DNA from: Rhodospirillales bacterium
Lineage (GTDB): Bacteria > Pseudomonadota > Alphaproteobacteria > Kiloniellales > JACOMY01
NCBI GenBank assembly: GCA_014324045.1
Contig: JACOMY010000030.1
Location: forward strand, 1 to 40,535
Length of the DNA: 40,535 nt
Reading direction: 5' to 3'
The translations under genes and the position numbers were made by a program. Numbering within the stretch: position 1 is the first letter of the stretch; each line of letters opens with the position of its first letter. The notes beneath the pieces were generated by a model, which did no database searches, was not told where the DNA came from, and worked only from the letters and a program-made list of their open reading frames with translations. Below, piece by piece: positions 1 to 9,089 of the stretch.

Positions 1-1193
1 ATGGACTGCTGCGTCTTGCCGGTAATCCGGTCGATGCGGGCGGTCTCGCGGTCGAGGAAGTCGGCAATGGCTTTTTGGGTGGCGAGGTCGGGGAGAGGAA
101 CTTTGATGTTCGATAGTGTAGAAGGACTGATCGCTGGATAGCTAACGCCTGTGGATTTAGCGACCACCTGTTCGATAAACGGGTTGGATTGAACGACGCG
201 ATACAGAAAGCCTGTGTCCACGCCCTTTTTCGCCTGGAGAACGGCAAACCCGGTCGAAGCGACTTGCGGCGTGTCTGCTGGTTGGATGGCAGCAATAGCC
301 TTCAGATACGTTCGAACGGTTGAAACGAGTATGTCGCCCTCCCGCACCGGTTTCCGGGCGCGGCTGGGCGAATCGGCGAAGCGCATACGTTCCTTGCAGG
401 TTACGCCCTCCGAGAGCGAAACGCTGCCTATGTCAATGTAGTCGAACTCCCAATCAGGGTCGGTCGTTTCGGGCAGCACCGCTGGGTTGACATGACAACA
501 GTGCTTGAGCGGTCGCAACGACGAGCGCACAGTTTCGCCCCAATACATCACCCCGCCCTTTGCTTCGGGGGTGCGATATTGGCCGGATAGAGGATCGATG
601 CCGCCGGTGACAGCGGCGGTGATCAGGGCTGAGCGTTTCTCGCCGAGCAAGGCTACAAAGCGCTGCTTGGTCTCGATCAGCCCATCGATGCGGGCGGTCT
701 CGCGGTCGAGAAAAGCGGCGATGGCTTTTTGAGTGGCGAGGTCGGTGATTTTCGGCCGGTAATCTAGAACGCCATTTTCGCTTACCCGACGCAGGCCGCC
801 AGCTCCGGTCATACTTTGCATTGCCACCGCACGAAAATCTTCCGAGCAAAGCAAATAGAGCAGGAAGCGGGGCTCTATTTTTCCGCGATTGGGCCGCAGG
901 ACGTAAACTTCCGACGTTGCATAGCCGACACCGTTCGTAAGACCTTGCGCAATAGCCTTTTTGCCATTCTCAAAACATGGTGTGACCTTCGCAAGAAGAA
1001 TATCGCCTTCGCGGAAATAGTTATAGCTGCCCCGTGCAACTTCCGAGAACGGTTTTACGCGCGAAGTATCTAATCCGCCCAACCCATCTGCCAAAGCATC
1101 CATCGGCGCAAAGGTAACTTCCGCTTCAGGATCAAGCGGTTTCATTTCCGACGGGCTTGGCCCGATACGGACCATGTGGCGGAGTCGGATCAC
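1..1193 (-). CDS. hsdS: Type I restriction-modification specificity subunit HsdS (3' end cut off by window edge)
   Basis: HsdS recognises the DNA target for a type I restriction-modification complex with HsdM and HsdR. The minus-strand frame is open from 1193 to base 1 without a stop, about 397 codons, so the C-terminus is missing. Each of its two halves ends in the helical conserved motif QKAIA(A/D)FLDRETARID, near 750-690 and 90-30, which is the two-repeat layout of HsdS. I chose GTG at 1193, which overlaps the hsdM stop as GTGA. The first residues from there (IRLRHMVRIGPSPSE) resemble the start of the second recognition half (LRPLKHCCHVNP). ATG at 1175 is the alternative start. No hsdR is visible; it may lie beyond the left edge. 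Recognition specificity cannot be predicted. Confidence 0.9.
   Translation of the reverse strand, partial: MIRLRHMVRIGPSPSEMKPLDPEAEVTFAPMDALADGLGGLDTSRVKPFSEVARGSYNYFREGDILLAKVTPCFENGKKAIAQGLTNGVGYATSEVYVLRPNRGKIEPRFLLYLLCSEDFRAVAMQSMTGAGGLRRVSENGVLDYRPKITDLATQKAIAAFLDRETARIDGLIETKQRFVALLGEKRSALITAAVTGGIDPLSGQYRTPEAKGGVMYWGETVRSSLRPLKHCCHVNPAVLPETTDPDWEFDYIDIGSVSLSEGVTCKERMRFADSPSRARKPVREGDILVSTVRTYLKAIAAIQPADTPQVASTGFAVLQAKKGVDTGFLYRVVQSNPFIEQVVAKSTGVSYPAISPSTLSNIKVPLPDLATQKAIADFLDRETARIDRITGKTQQS
31..91. repeat. 61-bp direct repeat within hsdS, copy 1 (copy 2 at 685-745)
   Basis: The 61 bases here match 685-745 at about 56 positions, in the same orientation and 654 bp apart. Both encode the conserved helical spacer of HsdS. 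Such repeats allow homologous exchange of target-recognition domains, and they also break short-read assemblies, which may explain why the sequence ends just outside this copy. Confidence 0.85.
685..745. repeat. 61-bp direct repeat within hsdS, copy 2
   Basis: Partner of the copy at 31-91, about 56 of 61 bases identical. It encodes the central conserved region between the two target-recognition halves of HsdS. Confidence 0.85.
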
Positions 1194-3220
1194 CCCGCCA
1201 CCTGCTGCAAAAGCTCTGCGATCTCGGCTTCGAGCGCCTGCAACTCGGCGTCGAGCTCTGCAAGCGGGCGGGGCGGCAGATAGCGGTAGAAATAGCGGTT
1301 GAAGTTGATCGCGTAGCCGACGCGGCCAACCTTGCCGTCGCGGGCGTCGCTGTGGCGCTCATCGACCCAAGCGTCGGGGACGAAGGGCAGGACTTCGCTT
1401 GCCAAATAGCTGCGCCAGTCCTCGGTCAGCGGCACATGCTCATAATCGCGTAGCTCGCTGTCGGCTTCCGGCTGGCCGTTCCTGCCGATGCAGACCCCGG
1501 CGTTCCCGTCGTGCTCCGACAAGGCGGACAAGACCGCCTTCCAGACCGGCGGATCGAGCCGGAGGCCGGCCGACGTCAGCGCCTGCTTGAGTTCCTGCGC
1601 AAAGGACTCGCGGCACAGGAACAGCCGGCCGCCGATACCCAGCAGGACGGCTTCGATCTCCTGCCGCCGGTCCCGGTCAAGCCGCTGGAAGACCTTTTCG
1701 CCGCGCAGCCGCGCGAGACGCTCCCGGCTGGCCCGGAAGTTCAGCTTCAGCGGACGCTCGACGCGGATCTCCCGGTAGCCGAAGTCGGCGGTGTCGAATA
1801 TCCTGGAGACTTGCGCATCGCTGCCGCCGCCGTTGGCAAAGTCCGCGTAGAGGCGCACGATCCGGGCGCGCGCCTCTTCGGGGATGGTGCGGCGCTTGCT
1901 GCCCAGGGACTTGCGCATAGCTTGCCAGAAGCCTTCGCCGCTGGCGTCGATCAACTGCACCTTGCCCTGCCGCTCGGCGGACTTGCGGTTGCTCAGCAGC
2001 CAGACATAGGTCTGGATCCCGGTATTATAGAAGAGGTCGGTGGGCAAGGCGACGATGGCATCGATCCAATCCCGTTCCAGCAGCCAGCGGCGGATCTCGC
2101 TCTCGCCCGAGCCGGCGCCGCCGGTAAACAGCGGCGAGCCGTTCATGACGATGCCGATGCGCGAGCCGGTCTCGTCGTCGCGCATCTTCGAGATCATGTG
2201 CTGCAGGAAGAGCAGCTGGCCGTCGGAAATGCGCGGCGTCCCCGCACCGAAGCGGCCCTCGAAGCCTGCCCGCTCCTGTTCGCTCACGATCGGCTCCCGG
2301 TACTTCTTCCAGTCCACTCCATAGGGCGGATTGGACAGCATGTAATGGAACCGCCTGCCGGCATGGGCGTCGCCGGTCAGCGTGTTGCCGAAGGCGATCC
2401 GTTCCGGATCGTGGCCGGTCACCAGCATGTCGGATTTGCAGATGCCGAAGGATTCGCCATTCAGTTCCTGGCCGAAGAGTTCGACGCGGATCGCCTCGTT
2501 GAAGCCCTTCAGGGCCTCTTCGGTCAGCGTCAGCATACCCCCCGTCCCGCAGGCCGGGTCGTAGACCTGACGGATGATGCCGCGCCCGGTCAGCTTTGCA
2601 TCGTCGTTGGCGATCAGCAAATCGACGATCAGGCGGATCACCTCGCGCGGGGTGAAGTGCTCCCCCGCGGTCTCGTTGGAGATCTCGGAGAAGCGGCGGA
2701 TCAGTTCCTCGAAGAGATAGCCCATATCGAGGTTCGAGATGCGGCCGGGGTGCAGGTCGATCTCACAAAAGCGCTCGAAGACCTTCCAGAGAATACCGCC
2801 CTCCTGCAAGCGCTTTAGCTGGTCGGTGAAGAGGAATTTATCCAGGAAGATGTCGCGGACGTTGCCCGAAAATTTGGTAATATAGTCCAGCAGGTTGTCG
2901 TGGAGCCGGCCAGGATCTTGGCCGCGCAGCTTGCCGAAGGTGAAGCGGGAGAGGTTGTAAAGCCGCAAATCCTGGCCGGCCGGACCGCCGGCAGCCGCGA
3001 ACAGGATATGGTCGCGCGTGGCTTCGTCCACCCCCTCCGGCAAGGACGCATAGGCACCGAGGACCGAATCCTTGGAACTTTCGAGGATGCAATCCAGGCG
3101 GCGCAGCACGACGAAGGGCAGGATTACCTTGCCGTAGTCCGATTGCTTGAAATCGCCGCGCAATATCTCGGCGACGGACCAGACAAATCCGCTTAGGCTC
3201 TTGATATCCTCGTTGGACAT
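1190..3220 (-). CDS. hsdM: Type I restriction-modification DNA methyltransferase subunit HsdM
   Basis: This is an N6-adenine methyltransferase that modifies the HsdS target using S-adenosylmethionine. The 676-residue product has the HsdM N-terminal helical domain (about 1-150), the sequence GEHFTPREV at about 187-195, SAM-binding motif I DPACGTGG at 221-228 and the catalytic motif NPPY at 297-300. The frame stays open upstream to 3445. ATG at 3220 is preferred because it has an AAGAGGGA ribosome site just upstream and gives the typical N-terminus MSNEDIKSLSGFVW; the upstream extension has no family-like sequence. The stop overlaps the GTG of hsdS, so the two are likely co-translated. The C-terminal 250 residues are longer than in the shortest HsdM proteins, but the core is complete. 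Confidence 0.95.
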   Translation of the reverse strand: MSNEDIKSLSGFVWSVAEILRGDFKQSDYGKVILPFVVLRRLDCILESSKDSVLGAYASLPEGVDEATRDHILFAAAGGPAGQDLRLYNLSRFTFGKLRGQDPGRLHDNLLDYITKFSGNVRDIFLDKFLFTDQLKRLQEGGILWKVFERFCEIDLHPGRISNLDMGYLFEELIRRFSEISNETAGEHFTPREVIRLIVDLLIANDDAKLTGRGIIRQVYDPACGTGGMLTLTEEALKGFNEAIRVELFGQELNGESFGICKSDMLVTGHDPERIAFGNTLTGDAHAGRRFHYMLSNPPYGVDWKKYREPIVSEQERAGFEGRFGAGTPRISDGQLLFLQHMISKMRDDETGSRIGIVMNGSPLFTGGAGSGESEIRRWLLERDWIDAIVALPTDLFYNTGIQTYVWLLSNRKSAERQGKVQLIDASGEGFWQAMRKSLGSKRRTIPEEARARIVRLYADFANGGGSDAQVSRIFDTADFGYREIRVERPLKLNFRASRERLARLRGEKVFQRLDRDRRQEIEAVLLGIGGRLFLCRESFAQELKQALTSAGLRLDPPVWKAVLSALSEHDGNAGVCIGRNGQPEADSELRDYEHVPLTEDWRSYLASEVLPFVPDAWVDERHSDARDGKVGRVGYAINFNRYFYRYLPPRPLAELDAELQALEAEIAELLQQVAG

Positions 3221-3578
3221 GAAAGCTGATCCCTCTTTTCTCAACCTTAAGCCGCCGGTCAAGATGCCCGCATCTTCTATGCAGTCAGGCCGGCGGACGG
3301 ACTGCCGCCGGGGGCGCGCTTTGCCGGAGATAGACAGCCTCAGACATACGATCTCCCCGCCGCTGGGTCCAGCCACCGCCTTGCAGCGTGACCCGGATGT
3401 CTGGCCAGAGGCTGCCCGGTTGAAAGCAGCGCTCCGGCCTGCCAAGTCGAGCCGGCAGCCTTTGCCAGACGGGACCGTTTCAGCTCCGGTAAGGGGACGC
3501 GGGCCTGCGGCCGCTACCTTGCCCCCCTACCCTCCCTGCATCCCTTTCCCGGAGAAGAATCTCCAAGCGGAGTCCTGC
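3221..3578. other. Intergenic region between hsdM and a divergent small gene
   Basis: These 358 bases separate the leftward hsdM from a rightward small membrane-protein gene and should carry both promoters. I see no convincing coding sequence, RNA gene or strong palindrome. Open frames run through in both directions but have no recognisable residues. Confidence 0.5.
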
Positions 3579-3914
3579 ATGCAGAGCGACTATAGAAACC
3601 CCCCTATTATCGATCAGGCGATCGCGGCCAAGCGGGAACCCGGGGTCTTGGAGCGCACGAAGAACGCCATCCTCTATCTGGCGATCACCACCGCGGCTCT
3701 GACGGCCGGCCTGCTGGCCGGGCTCTTCGCCGCGGTCTTCGCCGCCATCTTTACGGTCGTTGCCTGCGTCCTGCTCGGCAGCATCGCCGGCCGTCAATTG
3801 GCGCGCGCGATCGTGCTGAAGCAGCACCCGGAGCTGCAGGTTGTGTGGAGCCGAATGCGGCGATGGCGCTACGGCGACCGGGCGCGGGATATCACCCCGC
3901 CGGATCAGCGGTAG
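3579..3914 (+). CDS. Small membrane protein, unknown function
   Basis: The product is 111 residues. The first 30 or so are polar, then about 33-72 form one long hydrophobic stretch rich in Ala, Leu, Val and Phe. This could be a helical hairpin of two membrane segments or one long segment. The tail is strongly basic (for example RMRRWRYGDRAR). I chose ATG at 3579 because it follows a gap with no plausible coding character and gives a compact protein; an open frame runs upstream to 3147. The 3' end overlaps the convergent lipoprotein gene by 10 bp. I do not recognise a family. A cytoplasmic basic tail and an inner-membrane location are inferences from composition. Confidence 0.55.
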   Translation: MQSDYRNPPIIDQAIAAKREPGVLERTKNAILYLAITTAALTAGLLAGLFAAVFAAIFTVVACVLLGSIAGRQLARAIVLKQHPELQVVWSRMRRWRYGDRARDITPPDQR

Positions 3915-4609
3915 CCCTCTCCGTCGAAGCGCCAGAGCCGGTAGCCCCTACCCGCATCGACCGCAATATCGCGAAAGCCCTGGGTGAGGCTGCCGGGGAA
4001 TTCGAAGCCGCGGTTCTCGACCGGCCCTAGGATCTCCGTATAGCCGCCGGCCACGCGGCGGAAGATGCTGAGCTGGCTGGTCTGCCTGTCGCCGGCACTC
4101 CAGGCCGTGACGATCACCGCCTCCCCCCGGCCCGGCTGCGCAGCCAGCGAGGCCTGGACGACATCCAGCCAAGCCGGAGCCGCGAATGGACGCGCCGAGG
4201 CCACCGGCCCGTAGCGGCGCCTCAGGAAGGCGCCCAGTTCACCCGGGAAGGGGGGCGATAGCGGCCGCAGATTATGGACTCCGCTGCCGGCAACCATGCT
4301 CAGAGCACCGCTGTGCCGCAGCAGCGAACGCTTCAAGGGCCGGTCTATGTAGCCGGTTGCCTCAAGACCGTAGCTGCGTTGATAGGCGGCGATAGCAGCG
4401 CGGGTTTTTTCGCCGACGACGCCGTCGACCGGTCCCGGCGGGAAGCCACGGACGAGAAGTGCACTCTGGATCTCGACGACCTCACCCGGTCCGGAGGTCT
4501 GATCGGTCAGTTGGCGCGGCTTGCTGCTAGTGCAAGCGGCGAACAGCCCCACGGTCAGAACAACCGAGGTCATCCGCAAAGCTCTAACCACATCGAGCCT
4601 CCCCCGCAT
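3905..4609 (-). CDS. Lipoprotein with peptidoglycan-binding domain
   Basis: The 234-residue product starts with a lipoprotein signal peptide ending in the lipobox LFAAC, so it should be lipid-anchored in the envelope. Residues about 40-100 form a PG_binding_1-like repeat (IQSALLVRGFPPGPVDGVVG, then TRAAIAAYQRSYGL). This three-helix fold commonly binds peptidoglycan. The C-terminal half is not recognised. ATG at 4609 is preferred over TTG at 4633 because GGGGAAC lies upstream of it and it gives a normal signal peptide. The gene is convergent with, and overlaps by 10 bp, the small membrane-protein gene. A role in cell-wall anchoring is likely, but no catalytic domain is seen. Confidence 0.75.
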   Translation of the reverse strand: MRGRLDVVRALRMTSVVLTVGLFAACTSSKPRQLTDQTSGPGEVVEIQSALLVRGFPPGPVDGVVGEKTRAAIAAYQRSYGLEATGYIDRPLKRSLLRHSGALSMVAGSGVHNLRPLSPPFPGELGAFLRRRYGPVASARPFAAPAWLDVVQASLAAQPGRGEAVIVTAWSAGDRQTSQLSIFRRVAGGYTEILGPVENRGFEFPGSLTQGFRDIAVDAGRGYRLWRFDGEGYR

Positions 4610-4700
4610 TGCCGTTCCCCGTTTTGGCCTCAAACCCTTTTAACTTTTAACCCGAAACGCCAGAGTCGCTTCAACGGGAGTCACCTCAACAGGGGCCGCT

Positions 4701-6341
4701 TCAAGCGGCGCGGTGGGCGGCCTCGTCCTCGGCAATCATGTCCGCGGCCTTTTCCGCGATCATAACGGTCGGGGCATTGGTGTTGCCCGAGGTAATGGCC
4801 GGCATGACGGAAGCATCGATCACTCTGAGACCCTCTAATCCATGAACCCGCAGCCGTGCATCGACGACGGCACCCTCTCGTTGTCCCATGCGGCAGGTAC
4901 CGACCGGATGGAAGATGGTGGTACCGATGTTGCCGGCGGCGTGGATCAACTCCGCCTCGCTTCGAAACGCGGGGCCTGGCAGGTATTCTTCAGGTCTGTG
5001 CGGCCGGAAGGCCTCGCTTTCCAGGACAATGCGCCGGGTGAGGCGAATGGCATCCGCTGCCACTGCCCGGTCGGCGGGATCGCTCAAGTAGTTCGGTGCG
5101 ATTGCCGGCGGCCTGTAGGGATCGGCAGAGGCGAGGGAGACACGGCCGCGGCTCAAAGGCCGCAGATTGCAGACGGAGGCGGTGAAGGCGTCGAAGCTGT
5201 GCAGCGGCTCGCCGAAGCTGTCCAGGCTGAGCGGCTGTACGTGATACTCCAGGTTGGGCATAGCGTAGGCTGGGCCTGAGCGCGTGAAGGCACCCAGTTG
5301 CGAAGGCGCCATGGTCATGGGCCCGCGCCGGTATAGGGCATAGCGCAGGACCATGCCGGCCTTGGCAAGCGGACTGTCGATCTGCGTGTTCAAGGTGGGC
5401 AGACCGCTTACTCTGTAGATTAGGCGCAGCTGCAGATGATCCTGTAAGTTGCTGCCGACGCCACTCAACTCGTGGCGCAGCGGAATGGCCTGCCGGGCAA
5501 GCTCCGCCCCTGCACCGATGCCCGACAGCATGAGCAGCTGCGGCGAGTTGATGGCGCCGGCGGCCAACAGCACGCCGCCCGCCGCCTCGATCCGGACAGT
5601 CTTGCCGTGGTAGCCAAGCAGCAGACCGGTTACCCTCTTGCCGTCGAACGACAGCTCCAGCGCCTGCGCCTGCGTGAAGAGCTGCAGATTGCGCCGCTTC
5701 AGCGCCGGCTTTAGGAAGGCCCCCGCCATGGAAACCCGCCGCCCGCGCCACTGGTTCACCTGGAAGTAACCGCAGCCCTCGTTGCTACCGCGGTTGAAAT
5801 CCTCCACCCTGGGGATGCCGTTCTCGGCAGCTGCATCGCGGAAGCGATTTAGCACCTCCCAAGAGAGCCTCATGTCTTCGACCCTGAGGTCGCCGCCGGC
5901 ACCGTGCAAAGCGTCGGCGCCACGCGCCTGGTCCTCCGACTTGCGAAAGTAAGGCAGCACGTCATCCCAAGCCCAACCGACGTTGCCCAGCTGCCGCCAG
6001 CCATCGTAGTCGCTGCTCTGCCCGCGCATGTAGATCATGCCATTGATGGCTGAACAACCGCCAATCACCTTGCCGCGGGGATAGTTCAGGGAGCGCCCAT
6101 TCAAGCCTGTCTCGGCTTCGGTTTTGTAGCACCAATCGGCCCGCGGGCTGCCCATCGCATAGAGATAGCCGACGGGTACATGAAACCAGATCCAGTCGTC
6201 GTTACCGCCGGCCTCCAGAATTGCGATTCGACGCCTGCCGTCTGCGCTTAAACGGTTGGCCAGAACGCAGCCGGCCGAGCCGGCACCGACGATGACATAG
6301 TCGAAGTGGCCCAAACTCTCCTCTGCCGGGGCTTGCGGCAT
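4701..6341 (-). CDS. GMC-family FAD oxidoreductase (choline dehydrogenase-like)
   Basis: This is a flavin alcohol oxidoreductase of the glucose-methanol-choline family. The 546-residue product has the FAD-binding VIVGAGSAG near 17-25, the GMC signature around PRGKVIGGCSAINGMIYMRG and a C-terminal HPVGTCRMG block. The catalytic-site His of that block and the Asn of SGNTNAPT are both present. I chose ATG at 6341 because GGAGG sits 6 bases upstream; the ATG at 6356 would place that ribosome site inside the gene. The length matches bacterial choline dehydrogenase-type enzymes. The substrate cannot be told from sequence: choline, other alcohols or polyethylene glycols are all possible. No betaine aldehyde dehydrogenase gene adjoins it. 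Confidence 0.88.
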   Translation of the reverse strand: MPQAPAEESLGHFDYVIVGAGSAGCVLANRLSADGRRRIAILEAGGNDDWIWFHVPVGYLYAMGSPRADWCYKTEAETGLNGRSLNYPRGKVIGGCSAINGMIYMRGQSSDYDGWRQLGNVGWAWDDVLPYFRKSEDQARGADALHGAGGDLRVEDMRLSWEVLNRFRDAAAENGIPRVEDFNRGSNEGCGYFQVNQWRGRRVSMAGAFLKPALKRRNLQLFTQAQALELSFDGKRVTGLLLGYHGKTVRIEAAGGVLLAAGAINSPQLLMLSGIGAGAELARQAIPLRHELSGVGSNLQDHLQLRLIYRVSGLPTLNTQIDSPLAKAGMVLRYALYRRGPMTMAPSQLGAFTRSGPAYAMPNLEYHVQPLSLDSFGEPLHSFDAFTASVCNLRPLSRGRVSLASADPYRPPAIAPNYLSDPADRAVAADAIRLTRRIVLESEAFRPHRPEEYLPGPAFRSEAELIHAAGNIGTTIFHPVGTCRMGQREGAVVDARLRVHGLEGLRVIDASVMPAITSGNTNAPTVMIAEKAADMIAEDEAAHRAA

Positions 6342-6592
6342 GGCCTTCCTCCCCATTATATTCTTGGTCTATCGCTGTTAGGCGCCCTGTTGAAAGCTGC
6401 TAGGCTCCCTGCGGTGCTCCACTTTTGCCTGTCATCTTGCGATCGGCTAGGAAATCGGCATGCAGGCCGGTAGGTCTTGAGGTCGTAAACGAAAGTACGG
6501 TAACCTGATAGAGTGAGTGTTAAATACCTGTTGTGTGCACAGTCGCACTCTTTTCAGTGCCATATCTGTCGGTCGTTTGAGTCAGGACGGCT

Positions 6593-7846
6593 ATGGTGAA
6601 AAGGCATTTTCTCTTCGTACAGGCTCCCTTCGGGGAATTTTCCAAACGTCTAGCTGCGCGTCTGCGCAGCGGAGGGCATCGGGTCACCCGCGTCATCTTG
6701 AACGGTGGCGATCTCCACAACTGGGGCTTCGCAGAGGCACATTTCTTTTTGGGCCGCACAGAGCGCTATCGCGATTGGATTGCCTACCTGCTCAAGCGAG
6801 AGGTGGTGAGCGATGTCATCTCCTACGGTGACGGCCATTATTACACTGAAGTGGCGCTGGAAGAGGCGAAGGCACTGGGCCTGAGGCTTGCTTGTCTGGA
6901 GCAGGGCTATTTGCGGCCGAACTGGGTCACGCTTGAGCTAGACGGCGTCAACGGCAACTCGTCGCTGCCCGACAATCCTAGTTTCTACCGACGTTTCGGT
7001 ATTCCTCTCAGTGAATTGCCGGATGCCCATGTCATCTTGGGTAACATTACACGCAACAACGTTCTTAATATCACCGCCTATAGCTTCTTGCTCTACTTTC
7101 TCGCACCTTTCTTTCCGTTTTACCGCTTGCCGGTCTATATGCCGGGCTATGTTACCGGTCTTGCTCATCTCTTCCGCTATTATATCGATAAGCTGCAGCG
7201 TGGACAGGCTGCCCGCGACCAAGCACATATCCTCTCGCTCCAGGCGCCCTTTTTCCTCGGCATCATGCAGCGTCCCGGCGACAGTCAGTTGGTGAAGCAC
7301 TCAGAGTTTCCCGAGGTTCGTTTCTTTTACCGCGCAGCCATCGAGAGCTTCGCACGCAACGCTCCCGCCGAAAGCCACCTGTTATTCAAGTGTCATCCCT
7401 TGGATCAGGGCTTCAGCGGCCATGCACGGGGTATCCGTCAGAACGCCAGACAGATGGGCGTCGCAGGACGTGTACATTTCCTGAACGGCGGTTCCTTGGC
7501 CCCACTAGTGCGCAAATCTGTCGGTGTGATCACTGTGAACTCTACAGCCGGTCTCGCTGCCCTCAACTTCGGTACCAAGTGTAAGACCTTGGGTAAAGCA
7601 ATATACAACATTGAGGGCCTTACATTTCAAGGACCCTTGGACTCCTTCTGGCAGTCGCAAAACATGCCTGACAAAGACCTATTCTTGCGCTTCCGGCAGC
7701 TGATGGTGGAGATGACCCAAGTGCTAGGGAGCTTTTCTACCAAGGACGGCGTAGCACTAGCCGTGGAAACCATAGCCAAGCGCCTGATCGGGGGGTTGCC
7801 CACGCCACAGTCAATGGAAGCCGTACGCTTGAGCAAAACAGTTTGA
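6593..7846 (+). CDS. kpsS: KpsS-like capsule polysaccharide glycosyltransferase
   Basis: KpsS proteins work with KpsC to add the beta-Kdo linker that joins group 2 capsule chains to their lipid anchor at the inner membrane. The 417-residue product shows the family pattern: FVQAPFGEF at the N-terminus, CLEQGYLRPNW near 103, KCHPLDQGF near 265, and a C-terminal block with VNSTAGLAALNFGTK, GKAIYNIEGLTFQG and LDSFW. The start ATG follows AGGA. The gene is less GC-rich by eye than its neighbours and stands alone; no kpsC, kpsM/T or sugar-nucleotide genes are in the window. Such genes are often acquired by transfer. The donor sugar in this organism is inferred from the family. Confidence 0.8.
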   Translation: MVKRHFLFVQAPFGEFSKRLAARLRSGGHRVTRVILNGGDLHNWGFAEAHFFLGRTERYRDWIAYLLKREVVSDVISYGDGHYYTEVALEEAKALGLRLACLEQGYLRPNWVTLELDGVNGNSSLPDNPSFYRRFGIPLSELPDAHVILGNITRNNVLNITAYSFLLYFLAPFFPFYRLPVYMPGYVTGLAHLFRYYIDKLQRGQAARDQAHILSLQAPFFLGIMQRPGDSQLVKHSEFPEVRFFYRAAIESFARNAPAESHLLFKCHPLDQGFSGHARGIRQNARQMGVAGRVHFLNGGSLAPLVRKSVGVITVNSTAGLAALNFGTKCKTLGKAIYNIEGLTFQGPLDSFWQSQNMPDKDLFLRFRQLMVEMTQVLGSFSTKDGVALAVETIAKRLIGGLPTPQSMEAVRLSKTV

Positions 7847-7912
7847 GAAAACGACAGTGGTTGTAGCGGTCCATGCTTTCTACCCGGTCTCCGGGCAGCT
7901 CAAGAGGTGATA

Positions 7913-9085
7913 TTAGAGGAACTTCGGATCCCTACTCATATCGAGACCGGGGAAGACAGTGCCGGTCAGATCACTGTCGTCAAGCCCGAACTGGGCGCGT
8001 AGAGCGAAGGCCGGATAGAGGCGGATGTCCTGCGTTGGCATAAGATCGCGGCCCCTGTAGAGGTCACCTTCGGTCAAGCCTGGCCAACTTCCATAGAGCC
8101 GCCCGCCGTGGAAACCGCCTCCGGCCAGGATGGTGGTCGCACCGGTGCCGTGGTCGGTGCCACCAGTACCATTCTCAGCCGCCGTACGCCCGAATTCTGT
8201 CATGGTGATCACAAAGGTCTTCCCCCAGAGATCCGGCCCCAAGGCCCTGCGCAGCGTTAACAAGACGTTAGCGAGTTCCTTCAGGCCTCGATTGAGCCCT
8301 GCTCCCTGACCCGAGTGGGTATCCCAGCCCCCCATTGAGAAGGCGGCTATGCGTGCCTCTCCCTGTAGCATCTCGGCGACCAGCTTAGCGCTGGTCTCCG
8401 GCGTTACCTTGTTGCTTTTCAGGTTTTTGCGCACTTCGTCGGCGATGTCATCGGCCTCGCGGGCAGCACCCAATGCCTTGGTGAAGAGCGGCTCTTCAGC
8501 ATAGAGAGCGTCCAGTAGGGAGCTACCGTCCCCGCGCAGGTTGTTCTCCGGCGACCAGAAGAGCGCCGGCTTATCGCCTCTCAGCAGCAGCATCTGTTCG
8601 CGTGCGACAGCGACGGCATAGCCCTCGGGCCGGCCGCCCGGTAACAGCGCTAAGGTGCGATTCAGCCAGCCGTCCTGTACCTCAGTGACGGTGGCCGTGC
8701 CCATCTCCAGGATGTCTTGGCCTTCGAAGTGGCTGCGCTTGTCGCGATAAGGTGTGGCCACGGCAAGCGCGAAGGCCAATTCCTCTGACCGCCACAGCGG
8801 ATAGAGATCCCGCATCCCAGGATGTAAGGCGAAGCCAGGCGTCAGTTCCAACGGCTGTTTGTCGGCGTCTTGCGACAGACTTGGCCTCATAGCCTTCCAA
8901 TTCGGGTCGTCATAGGGCCTTAGCATGTCGAGGCCATCCAAACCACCGCGCAGTACTAGGATTACTAGGCGCCGATCACCAGGCGCCTCGGCCCAGACGG
9001 CCGCCGGGGTCAGTGCCGTACCGAGCAACAGCCCCTGTGTGCCGAGAAGGAAGCTGCGTCGGGAAAAAGTCTTCTGAGTTACCAT
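7913..9085 (-). CDS. DUF1501 family protein with Tat signal
   Basis: The 390-residue product begins with a twin-arginine signal (FSRRSFLLG, then a hydrophobic stretch to AVWAEA), so it should be exported folded. The body fits the DUF1501 family, an alkaline-phosphatase-superfamily-like fold: VILVLRGGLDGLD near 41, SHFEGQDILEMG, a central GGWDTH and a TMTEFGRTAAENGTGGTDHG block, whose Asp and His residues suit metal binding. Its start has GAGGAG 8 bases upstream. It lies 4 bp downstream of the DUF1800 gene, so the two are one operon. DUF1501 and DUF1800 genes are often paired in bacterial genomes; their shared function is not established. Confidence 0.88.
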   Translation of the reverse strand: MVTQKTFSRRSFLLGTQGLLLGTALTPAAVWAEAPGDRRLVILVLRGGLDGLDMLRPYDDPNWKAMRPSLSQDADKQPLELTPGFALHPGMRDLYPLWRSEELAFALAVATPYRDKRSHFEGQDILEMGTATVTEVQDGWLNRTLALLPGGRPEGYAVAVAREQMLLLRGDKPALFWSPENNLRGDGSSLLDALYAEEPLFTKALGAAREADDIADEVRKNLKSNKVTPETSAKLVAEMLQGEARIAAFSMGGWDTHSGQGAGLNRGLKELANVLLTLRRALGPDLWGKTFVITMTEFGRTAAENGTGGTDHGTGATTILAGGGFHGGRLYGSWPGLTEGDLYRGRDLMPTQDIRLYPAFALRAQFGLDDSDLTGTVFPGLDMSRDPKFL

Positions 9086-9089
9086 CGGG

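Noticed and set aside
1511..2818. 435-codon open frame on the plus strand
   Set aside because: It lies fully antisense to hsdM, whose motifs are unmistakable, and has no recognisable family residues.
4274..4765. 163-codon plus-strand frame
   Set aside because: It is antisense to the lipoprotein gene and the end of the GMC oxidoreductase.
7885..7900. Terminator after kpsS
   Set aside because: CCCGG, TCT, CCGGG forms only a 5-bp stem with no T run.
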